Source: Mucilaginibacter xinganensis (GTDB lineage: Bacteria > Bacteroidota > Bacteroidia > Sphingobacteriales > Sphingobacteriaceae). Taken from it: DNA of 64,000 nt. This document shows, one piece after another, positions 35,423 through 42,734 of the stretch. The stretch lies in the NCBI GenBank assembly GCA_026225055.1, contig JAMFSA010000029.1, forward strand, positions 62,001 to 126,000. The letters are read 5' to 3'. The position numbers and the translations under genes are program-made. The notes below the pieces were generated by a model that was given only the letters and a program-made list of their open reading frames with translations, searched no databases and was not told where the DNA came from. The stretch's first letter is position 1. The number at the start of each line of letters is the position of its first letter.

Positions 35423-35430
35423 TATATTTG
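35423..35430 (+). promoter_or_regulatory. -7 promoter element (TATATTTG) before a 73-codon frame
   Basis: Exact TAnnTTTG match 22 bases before the ATG at 35453, in an AT-rich 260-base region (35191-35452) that otherwise shows no gene. Confidence 0.5.
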
Positions 35431-35452
35431 TGAAAGCCAAACCAAAATTGAT

Positions 35453-35674
35453 ATGACAAAATTGAAGGCAACTATATTATGGCCATATGTTTATTTTTTA
35501 GATATATTGGTATCAGTATTTACTGACCAAACGTTTAGGCGCTCCAGGGCTATATCAAAAATATACTATAACAGGATAGTTAACAGCGATACGGTCGCAA
35601 AAAAAGAAAAAAAGCCTGGATTGAGTGAAGGATCAATTTTTGGAAACTCTTTCAGGGTTAACCAGGATGCCTGA
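35453..35674 (+). CDS. Small basic hypothetical protein
   Basis: Unrecognised 73-residue frame. The first half contains a moderately hydrophobic stretch (ATILWPYVYFLDILVSVF) and the second half is basic (VAKKEKKPG). The main support is the exact -7 promoter box 22 bases upstream. No similarity is known to me. It converges on the acidic small gene with a 14-base gap. Confidence 0.42.
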   Translation: MTKLKATILWPYVYFLDILVSVFTDQTFRRSRAISKIYYNRIVNSDTVAKKEKKPGLSEGSIFGNSFRVNQDA

Positions 35675-35688
35675 TAAATACGTTTTAA

Positions 35689-35868
35689 TTATTCATCATC
35701 TTCAATCAACCACTTGTTATCCAGATCCAGATCTTCGGCATCTGGTTCATTAATATCGTCATCTACTTGCACTTCGCGCAGGTCGTTTTCCTCTTCTGCA
35801 TCAAAATCTTCCTCTTCAGTTTTATAATCCTCATCCGGATCAACAAGTTCAAAATTATCTGCTATCAT
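35689..35868 (-). CDS. Very acidic 59-residue protein
   Basis: A small complete frame, ATG 35868 to TAA. It reads MIADNFELVDPDEDYKTEEE at the start and ends LDNKWLIEDDE. About half of the residues are Asp or Glu and there is almost no Lys or Arg, with no TM segment. Such a biased composition kept over a full frame argues for a real protein. It starts 50 bases after the DUF92 stop on the same strand, so it may be read from the DUF92 transcript. The role is unknown; a charge mimic or a chaperone/ion buffer is possible. Confidence 0.6.
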   Translation of the reverse strand: MIADNFELVDPDEDYKTEEEDFDAEEENDLREVQVDDDINEPDAEDLDLDNKWLIEDDE

Positions 35869-35918
35869 GGGTAATTATTTTATTATTTAACAGGCTTGTG
35901 GTTGATTGGTTTCCGTTT

Positions 35919-36572
35919 TTATAAACTAAATAACAGCAAACAGATTATTGCGCCAGTCGCGGTATTTGAAAAATTCACCAGGTTATTATTAATGATATTT
36001 TTTCTTTCGAGCGTTGCCCCCAGCACGGAATCAATAATATTGCCAATAAAACCAGCTGTAATTATATATAGTAATGGTATGCTCCAACCATTAAATAAAC
36101 AATAAGTTATGGCAATAATTGCCGCTCCTGCCAAGCCTATCAATGTACCTTCTAAACTGATAACTCCATCAAGCCCACGTTCATCATTTTTAAAGGTGAT
36201 GATATTGAAGAATCTTTTACCATATACCGTTCCCAATTCTGATGATAATGTATCAGCAGTAGCAGATGCCAGGCTCCCGGCTATCATCAATTGAAACAAG
36301 ATCAGATGTTGAGGCCATATCCATCCGCATAAGCCTAAAATAGCGGCAACTCCCCCATTAGCCAACACCTGCCCGGATGTTCGTTTGGAGCCCCTACCCT
36401 TTGTTGCCAATGATGCCAGTATAAAGAATACAGCCAATAAGCTTATACCCATATATCCGGCACCTGCATAAATTAATGCGGCAACTACCCATCCGGTGAC
36501 GGCCCCTGTAAGGGTAAGTTTACCAAGGAAATAGCTAATCGCGGCAGCAATAAATAATAAAATGTAGGTCAT
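35919..36572 (-). CDS. DUF92-family integral membrane protein
   Basis: Polytopic membrane protein of 217 residues with about six helices. It is related to the TIGR00297/DUF92 family, which includes plant VTE6 (phytyl-phosphate kinase); the bacterial role is likely a prenyl or lipid phosphate kinase but is unproven. Diagnostic blocks are LASLATKGRGSKRTSGQVLANGG, SLASATADTLSSELG followed by VYGKR, GNIIDSVLGATLE, and NNNLVNFSNTATG. A minus-strand -7 box (TATCTTTG) lies 22 bases before the ATG. Confidence 0.9.
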   Translation of the reverse strand: MTYILLFIAAAISYFLGKLTLTGAVTGWVVAALIYAGAGYMGISLLAVFFILASLATKGRGSKRTSGQVLANGGVAAILGLCGWIWPQHLILFQLMIAGSLASATADTLSSELGTVYGKRFFNIITFKNDERGLDGVISLEGTLIGLAGAAIIAITYCLFNGWSIPLLYIITAGFIGNIIDSVLGATLERKNIINNNLVNFSNTATGAIICLLLFSL

Positions 36573-36593
36573 AAGTTGAACATGGACTTACAA

Positions 36594-36601
36594 CAAAGAT
36601 A
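36594..36601 (-). promoter_or_regulatory. -7 promoter element (TATCTTTG) of the DUF92 gene
   Basis: Exact TAnnTTTG match on the minus strand, in the 51-base divergent region shared with the helicase gene. Confidence 0.6.
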
Positions 36602-36611
36602 GGCTTATGAT

Positions 36612-36619
36612 TACCTTTG
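36612..36619 (+). promoter_or_regulatory. -7 promoter element (TACCTTTG) of the helicase gene
   Basis: Exact TAnnTTTG match ending 4 bases before the ATG at 36624. With the usual distance to the start site, transcription would begin at or next to the A of ATG, predicting a leaderless mRNA. Confidence 0.5.
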
Positions 36620-36623
36620 GCCG

Positions 36624-38492
36624 ATGGACTATTTCAAAAAGCTGCAGGATCTGCTAAAAATTGAACGTACCGAAGATCGTGATGCTTATTTGAAGCTTAC
36701 AGCATCCACCTCAGTAAGTGATCGCAGGGCCGCCGGTTTATGCTGGTACCCTATTTCAATTACCGGTACCGAACCCAGCAGGGGCGATTATTTGAATGTG
36801 GAGATTGAGCGAAGATCGCACCAGGATATCGCACATCAATTGCGTTTTGGTAGTCCGGCCGTACTTTTCTCAAATCATGACCCTAAAAACGACCGGGTTG
36901 AAGGTGTTATTTCCTACCAGGGCGGGGACCGGTTAAAGATTAATCTATTTACTGAAGAACTGCCTGATTGGAGTCGTGACGGCAAGTTGGGCGTTGAGTT
37001 GTTATTTGATGATAACAGTTATGATGATATGAATGCAGCTTTAAAATTAGCTGATTCAATGCCGGAAGATCGCCGCATTCAGGTATTAACCGGGCTTAAA
37101 GCTCCCGTTTTTGCTCCGGAAACAGAATTATCTTTAAAAGGGTTGAATGTAAGTCAGCAAGCCGCAGTGAGGAAGATCATTAGTGCGCATGATTTGGCGA
37201 TAGTACACGGGCCACCGGGTACGGGTAAAACTACTACATTGGTACAAGCCATTAAACTAATGGCTACAAATGAACAAGTATTGGTAGTTGCCCCAAGCAA
37301 TACCGCTGTTGACCTGCTTAGTGAAAAGTTAGCTCAGGAAGGCTTAAATGTGCTGCGGATCGGTAACCCGGCGAGGGTATCGGAAAGGCTGATGTCACTC
37401 ACGCTGGATAGCCAGATGGCGGAACACAGCTATATGAAGGAGAGCAAAAAACTCAAAAAGCAAGCTTCGGAATATAAGAACATGGCGCATAAGTATAAGC
37501 GCAACTTTGGCAAAGCCGAACGTGATCAGCGTAAGGCGCTGTTTGATGAGGCGCACAAGATTATGAAGGAGGTTGCCAAAACAGAGCAGTTCATTATCGA
37601 TGACCTGGTGAGTAAAGCGCAAGTGATCACCGCTACATTGGCGGGCGCCAATAACTGGACTATAAAGGCACAAAAGTTTAATACAGTAGTAATTGATGAA
37701 GCAGGGCAAGCCTTAGAACCTGCCTGCTGGATCCCTATTTTAAAAGCGCAAAAGGTTATCTTAGCTGGCGATCATTGTCAGCTGCCACCTACTATAAAAT
37801 CTTCCGCAGCTGCTAAAAATGGGTTAAACACAACGCTCTTAGAAAAATGTGTGGCCCTGCACCCGGAAGCTGTTGTTTTATTAAATGAGCAATACCGCAT
37901 GAATGAGGCCATCATGGGTTACTCATCCAGAGTATTTTATAATAATGAATTAAGGGCGCATCCATCAGTTGCTTCGCGGTTATTATTTGATGGCGATTCG
38001 CCTTTAAACTTTATTGATACTGCCGGATGTGGGTTTGAAGAGAAACAGATAGGCACAAGCGTTGCCAACCCCGAAGAAGCTGCTTTCTTATTTAAATATC
38101 TTGAAGCGTTTGTTACCAGCATTGACCCTTTTCCTACCATCGCCATCATATCTCCCTACCGGGAACAGATCAGGCTACTAAAAGAACAACTGGCAAATAC
38201 ACCGGCGTTACAGCCATTTTGGGATTATATTTCAGTAAATACTATCGACAGCTTTCAGGGCCAGGAACGTGATATGGTACTCATCAGCATGACAAGGAGT
38301 AATAGCGAAGGTGAGATCGGTTTCCTTTCAGATATCCGCAGGATGAATGTAGCCATGACAAGGGCAAAGAAAAAACTGGTTGTAATTGGTGATAGCGCTA
38401 CTTTAACAAGGTTGCCTTTTTATGCAGACATGATAACTTACGCAGAAGATCTCGGAGCGTACAAAAGCGCCTGGGAATATTCTTTTCTGTAA
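36624..38492 (+). CDS. SF1 DNA/RNA helicase, IGHMBP2/Upf1-like
   Basis: ATP-dependent 5'-3' type superfamily 1B helicase, 622 residues. After an N-terminal beta-barrel region (about 1-165) come Q-motif LNVSQQAAV, Walker A GPPGTGKTTT (about 196), motif Ia VVAPSNTAVDLL, Walker B VIDEAGQALEP, motif III LAGDHCQLPPT, motif IV EQYRMNEAIM, motif V DSFQGQERDMVLISMTRS and motif VI NVAMTRAKKKLVVIGD. A charged helical insertion (about 270-320) with many lysines corresponds to the 1B/stalk region. It stands alone, probably a housekeeping nucleic-acid repair or RNA turnover enzyme. Confidence 0.94.
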   Translation: MDYFKKLQDLLKIERTEDRDAYLKLTASTSVSDRRAAGLCWYPISITGTEPSRGDYLNVEIERRSHQDIAHQLRFGSPAVLFSNHDPKNDRVEGVISYQGGDRLKINLFTEELPDWSRDGKLGVELLFDDNSYDDMNAALKLADSMPEDRRIQVLTGLKAPVFAPETELSLKGLNVSQQAAVRKIISAHDLAIVHGPPGTGKTTTLVQAIKLMATNEQVLVVAPSNTAVDLLSEKLAQEGLNVLRIGNPARVSERLMSLTLDSQMAEHSYMKESKKLKKQASEYKNMAHKYKRNFGKAERDQRKALFDEAHKIMKEVAKTEQFIIDDLVSKAQVITATLAGANNWTIKAQKFNTVVIDEAGQALEPACWIPILKAQKVILAGDHCQLPPTIKSSAAAKNGLNTTLLEKCVALHPEAVVLLNEQYRMNEAIMGYSSRVFYNNELRAHPSVASRLLFDGDSPLNFIDTAGCGFEEKQIGTSVANPEEAAFLFKYLEAFVTSIDPFPTIAIISPYREQIRLLKEQLANTPALQPFWDYISVNTIDSFQGQERDMVLISMTRSNSEGEIGFLSDIRRMNVAMTRAKKKLVVIGDSATLTRLPFYADMITYAEDLGAYKSAWEYSFL

Positions 38493-38495
38493 ACT

Positions 38496-38801
38496 TTAGA
38501 AAGTCCTTCTTGGCCTTTTCTTTTTTACAGGCGGTGGGGTAGGAATTGCAGGCGCGTTTTTGTTTTCGGCTACGCGTACGCTTATTTTCCGGTCGTCTAT
38601 TTCAGCGCCATCAAGTGCCGCTATAGCCCTTTTTGCACCGGCTTCATCATGCATATGGATAAAACCATAGCCAAGGCTGATGTCTGTTTCTTTATCAGTA
38701 ACCACGGTAACAAGATCAACAAGTCCGTGGAGGCTGAAAAGCTCCAGGAGTTCTGTTTTGTCCATATCGCGTGGAAAACCCACGACAAATAATTTAGTCA
38801 T
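38496..38801 (-). CDS. RRM-type RNA-binding protein
   Basis: Single RNA-recognition-motif protein of 101 residues, similar to small RRM proteins of Bacteroidota and cyanobacteria that act as RNA chaperones. RNP2 is LFVVGF and RNP1 is LGYGFIHM. It has a proline- and lysine-rich tail (PTPPPVKKKRPRRTF). It converges tail to tail with the helicase gene, with a 3-base gap. Confidence 0.94.
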   Translation of the reverse strand: MTKLFVVGFPRDMDKTELLELFSLHGLVDLVTVVTDKETDISLGYGFIHMHDEAGAKRAIAALDGAEIDDRKISVRVAENKNAPAIPTPPPVKKKRPRRTF

Positions 38802-38933
38802 TGTGATTTAGTTGTTACAATACAAAGATGGAAATTATTTTATCAAATTTCAGCATTAGATTTAAAGTAAAATATACCTTTTTATAAATATCGCAATTTT
38901 GAAACGGGAATATTCGTAAGTTGCATTTTAATA

Positions 38934-39734
38934 ATGGAGAATCTTCAACAATCGTTTTTAGGCTATAACCACCTGGTAAAACCGGTAAACGGTTCAAAGG
39001 TGGCATTAACCACTTATGAACACAATGCAGGGTTTGAAGATTGGCACGCGCATGAAAATGCCAGCATTAGTTTATTGCTATCCGGCACTTATGAGGAAGA
39101 CCTCTCAGGCAAACAATTTAAAAGAACTCCCGGCGATCTGAAATTCATAGCGGCAGGCGAAGTACATCGTTGTAATAAGTATGCGCCCGGTACCCGCAAG
39201 ATCAACCTCGACCTTCATACTAATTTATTGGAGCAAAGCACTGCGCTTGCCGACCAGCTAAGCAGTCGCGCACCGCAAACCTTGCCTGCGAAGTTTACGC
39301 TTTTAAAACTATACCATGAACTTGATGATATGGGCAGCCATTCAGCGGCATCGGCGGAATTGTTGCTTTATGAACTTTTCAACCCAATTCATCCTGCCGG
39401 GATAAAAAAGCATAATACCATACCGTTATGGGCATTCCGTTTAAAGGAGTTATTAAATGACGAATGGGATAAACCTTTTCAACTGGATGATCTTTCCACC
39501 AGATTAGGCGTTCATCCGGTTACCATTTCACGATATTTCCCTTTATACTTCTCATCAACTTTAGGTAATTACATTAAACAAATTAAGGTAGATAAGGCGC
39601 TGGCTTTAATTAAAGGAACCTCGCTCCCATTAACCGAAATTGCTTACACCTGCGGCTTTGCCGATCAGGCACACTTTACCCGCACATTTAAAGCCGTTAC
39701 CGGCTATCTGCCAAAAGAATTCAGAAAAGTTTAA
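38934..39734 (+). CDS. AraC-family regulator with cupin sensor
   Basis: Transcription regulator of 266 residues. The N-terminal cupin (about 20-95) has EDWHAHENASISLLLSGTYEE and GEVHRCNKYAPG. The C-terminal double HTH (about 165-265) has FQLDDLSTRLGVHPVTISRYF and LTEIAYTCGFADQAHFTRTFK, ending TGYLPKEFRK. The target is unknown. The peptidase gene 68 bases downstream has its own -7 box, so they are probably separate units. Confidence 0.92.
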   Translation: MENLQQSFLGYNHLVKPVNGSKVALTTYEHNAGFEDWHAHENASISLLLSGTYEEDLSGKQFKRTPGDLKFIAAGEVHRCNKYAPGTRKINLDLHTNLLEQSTALADQLSSRAPQTLPAKFTLLKLYHELDDMGSHSAASAELLLYELFNPIHPAGIKKHNTIPLWAFRLKELLNDEWDKPFQLDDLSTRLGVHPVTISRYFPLYFSSTLGNYIKQIKVDKALALIKGTSLPLTEIAYTCGFADQAHFTRTFKAVTGYLPKEFRKV

Positions 39735-39778
39735 CAATCCGGGTTAATTTCATTCAATTTTTGAGATTTAAGCATGAT

Positions 39779-39786
39779 TACTTTTG
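39779..39786 (+). promoter_or_regulatory. -7 promoter element (TACTTTTG) of the M3-type peptidase gene
   Basis: Exact TAnnTTTG match 16 bases before the ATG at 39803. A TTTG lies upstream at 39760-39763, but the spacing is shorter than usual. Confidence 0.5.
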
Positions 39787-39802
39787 ATTAAAATATATCG
39801 AC

Positions 39803-41680
39803 ATGCTTTCATCATACATCCCCCTAAAAAAAATCACCATTATATTAACCATTGGCCTGATATGCCTGTTTACAAACACTTACGCACAAAAATATGACCC
39901 ATTTGATGGCAAGGCGCAGGATTTCCATGCCCGGCTAACGCGATATTTTAAAAGCCCGGAGGATGAAAAAGTAGCGTTGAAATTATTGACAGATAGTACA
40001 GCCAATTTCCATAAGGATTCTGTATGGAACCTGAATAATTTGCGTGTGCATTTAGATCGATATGAATCATTACTGGTTTCACAGCAAAGGCATTTACAAT
40101 ATTACCGGCTGGTCTGCTATAAAAACAACAAGGATACCCTGGCACAGCACACCGGCCAGAAGATAGATGAAAGTATTGACGTATTGCAAAACGCCGTCAA
40201 TGGCATACTTCAAAAAGCACCATTTACTACCATTAACAATACACAACTAAGCAAATATAATTTAGTAAAATACCAGTACCTATTGGCTCAGGCCAAACAA
40301 AATGCAGTTCATAATCTGTCAGATCATGATGAACGTTTGATAAATAAATTATTAGACGATCACCTCATCGACCGCTATGATGCACTGATGGATAACATTA
40401 AAGCGGATAGCATCACTTATAATGGCAAAAAATACAACCCGGTAAATGACAAGCAAATCTTCTTAAAGAGCCCGGATAGTTTATTGCGAAAAATGGGCAT
40501 GACAGCTTATTACCAGGCCTATGCAAATCACGCCGAAGTGTTAGCTGCTACATTGATAGATATTACCAAACAAAGAACAGCTTTATTTAAAGCATATGGA
40601 TTTAAAAGCGCGCCCGAAAGAACTTATGCCCATAAATTACAGCTATCCGAAGCCAGCGTAAAGCAAATGCTTACAGAAATGACCACCCACGCAGATGTTT
40701 TAAAGGCCTATCAACAGTTACAAACAGACCAGGTAAAACGAATAACGGGAATAAGCCATGTACACAGCTGGGATACGACATTGCCTATGGGTTTTACCTG
40801 GCAGCCATTACCATTTAGCAAGGTACAGCCCCTGGTTCTGGATGCACTGGCACCATTGGGTACGGAATATGTACAACACTTTGCTTACCTGCTTAACCCG
40901 GCCAATGGCGAACTGGATATTGCACAGGGGCCAAACAGGGTAACCGAGTTTACTTCCGTAGGTTTTCCACGTGTTCCCGAAAGTTTTTATATGAAAAGCT
41001 ATGGCGGCGCACTAAGCGATGTATCCCGCTTAATACACGAAGGCGGGCATGCTATTCATGAACAATTTATGAGCGAAAACCTGAGTGTACCATCATATGT
41101 TAAAGGGCCTACGTTCTTGTATGAATCATATGCTATGCTGAATGAATTGCTATTGCTTGATGCTTTGGAAAAGAAAGACACAACGGTTAAAGGCAAAGCC
41201 TTTTATACCAAACAATTTTTAGACAAGCTTTCGTTGGAGGTATTTACCTCGGCAGAAGAAGGCAGCTTTGAGCAGGGATTATATGATGGTGTAGTAGCTG
41301 GTAATATCAATACGCAGGCCGATGTGGACAGTCTGTACGCAGGTATCATGAACAAATACGACAGCTATTTCCCAAATGAGCCACAAAGGCACAGTGAATG
41401 GATAAACAAGCGCTTGGTTTTTGATGACCCATTGTATAATGTAAATTATTTATACGCCATGCTGGTTACCTGTAAACTATATGAATTGCAGCATAATGAT
41501 TCTAAGGCATTCGCCACAAATTATACTGCGTTGTTAAAGAATGGCTTTGATGCGCCCGCAAATGTGCTCTTAAAAAAATTCATGGGTTTTGATCTGGATA
41601 ATACCACCTTACTAAGCGGCGCGTTACAGTTGATGCGCGATAAAACCGCTGAATTAAAAGCTTTATATGCGCAGTATTAA
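39803..41680 (+). CDS. M3-family zinc metallopeptidase, secreted
   Basis: Oligopeptidase-like zinc protease of 625 residues. It has a signal peptide (about 1-29, NTYAQ), so it acts in the periplasm or outside. The zinc motif HEGGHAIHE lies at 412-416 (HExxH), with the third ligand expected in ESYAMLNELL about 25 residues later. The helical C-terminal part (EGSFEQGLYDGVVAG, NYLYAMLVTCKLYEL) fits the M3 fold of PepF type. Family members cleave short peptides. Confidence 0.88.
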   Translation: MLSSYIPLKKITIILTIGLICLFTNTYAQKYDPFDGKAQDFHARLTRYFKSPEDEKVALKLLTDSTANFHKDSVWNLNNLRVHLDRYESLLVSQQRHLQYYRLVCYKNNKDTLAQHTGQKIDESIDVLQNAVNGILQKAPFTTINNTQLSKYNLVKYQYLLAQAKQNAVHNLSDHDERLINKLLDDHLIDRYDALMDNIKADSITYNGKKYNPVNDKQIFLKSPDSLLRKMGMTAYYQAYANHAEVLAATLIDITKQRTALFKAYGFKSAPERTYAHKLQLSEASVKQMLTEMTTHADVLKAYQQLQTDQVKRITGISHVHSWDTTLPMGFTWQPLPFSKVQPLVLDALAPLGTEYVQHFAYLLNPANGELDIAQGPNRVTEFTSVGFPRVPESFYMKSYGGALSDVSRLIHEGGHAIHEQFMSENLSVPSYVKGPTFLYESYAMLNELLLLDALEKKDTTVKGKAFYTKQFLDKLSLEVFTSAEEGSFEQGLYDGVVAGNINTQADVDSLYAGIMNKYDSYFPNEPQRHSEWINKRLVFDDPLYNVNYLYAMLVTCKLYELQHNDSKAFATNYTALLKNGFDAPANVLLKKFMGFDLDNTTLLSGALQLMRDKTAELKALYAQY

Positions 41681-41726
41681 ATAAATACCCATCTTAGTAG
41701 CGGCTATATAAACCGCCGCCTGTAAT

Positions 41727-42494
41727 ATGGTATATATAATTGCATTCATCGTAATCGGGTTAATTGGATACTTCATTCTTCGCCCTAAAAATAAGCCTGA
41801 GATAAGTATCAAACCACAGCAATATCAGGCATTGCTTGAGGCTAACGTTACTTATTACCGTAAATTAGATGCAGCAGGCAAGCTCCGTTTTGAAAAACTG
41901 GTGGATGCTTTTTTGAATGACATTAATATTGAAGGCGTAGGCACTGAAGTTACCGATACCGACCGGGTGTTGGTGGCTTCCAGCGCAGTAATACCCATCT
42001 TTGGTTTCCCCGACTGGAAATACAAGAACCTCACCAATGTGATCCTCTATCCTGATACTTTCGATCAGGAATTTCAGTTTGAGGGTGAGAACCGCAGCAT
42101 ATTAGGCATGGTAGGTTCGGGTTATATGAACGGGCAAATGCTATTATCGCGCACAGCGTTAACAAAAGGATTTTCGGCCAATGCCGGTGCTGAGAATACC
42201 GCCATACATGAGTTTGTGCATTTGCTCGATAAATCCGATGGCTCAACAGATGGCGTCCCCGAAAACCTGCTGGCCCATGAATATGCTGCCCCATGGCTGC
42301 ACATGATGCATGTTGAAATGCACCGCATTGCTGAAGGAAAATCCGACATTAACCCTTACGCCTTAACTAATGAGGCCGAATTTTTAGCGGTAGCCTCAGA
42401 ATATTTCTTTGAGAAACCAACCCAGTTACAGCATAAACATCCTGAAATTTACGAGCAGCTCAGCCGCATCTTTGGACAAGACCCTGTAAGTTAA
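41727..42494 (+). CDS. mtfA: MtfA/M90-family zinc peptidase
   Basis: Zinc-dependent peptidase related to MtfA (M90), 255 residues. It starts with a single TM helix (VYIIAFIVIGLIGYFIL), unlike cytosolic E. coli MtfA. The zinc site is HEFVHLLDKSDG (HExxH about 161-165), with the downstream NEAEFLAVASEYFFEKP block that carries the third ligand. Other family marks are TDRVLVASSAVIPIFGFPDW and LSRTALTKGF. E. coli MtfA titrates the glucose repressor Mlc; whether this protein has a regulatory partner is unknown. It follows the M3 gene by 46 bases. Confidence 0.9.
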   Translation: MVYIIAFIVIGLIGYFILRPKNKPEISIKPQQYQALLEANVTYYRKLDAAGKLRFEKLVDAFLNDINIEGVGTEVTDTDRVLVASSAVIPIFGFPDWKYKNLTNVILYPDTFDQEFQFEGENRSILGMVGSGYMNGQMLLSRTALTKGFSANAGAENTAIHEFVHLLDKSDGSTDGVPENLLAHEYAAPWLHMMHVEMHRIAEGKSDINPYALTNEAEFLAVASEYFFEKPTQLQHKHPEIYEQLSRIFGQDPVS

Positions 42495-42734
42495 TATCCT
42501 GCTTTAAAAACCTTTAACCTACTGTACATCGTAACTGTTATAAACACTATAGTATCTGTATCTTTTATTCATGACAATGTAACAATATAGTTTTTGAAAC
42601 TTATAGAGGTACTATATGAATGTTTTTTACGCTTAATTTAAAACAAAACATGTTACAACTTCTTTTTAAATAATTGTTTTTTGTATTATTACCCATACGT
42701 CTAATCCATAGTGATATGCATGGTATAATAATAT
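42495..42734 (+). other. Upstream region of the glycan-degradation operon
   Basis: 240 bases of AT-rich DNA before the GH78 gene. It contains scattered TGTAAC and GTTACA elements (about 42578 and 42652) and TAGTTTTTG (one base too long for a -7 box). No gene and no clear promoter are assigned. Confidence 0.4.

Noticed and set aside
41690-41715. GCGG...CCGC repeat between the two peptidase genes
   Set aside because: Four-pair stem without a T-run; not a credible terminator.
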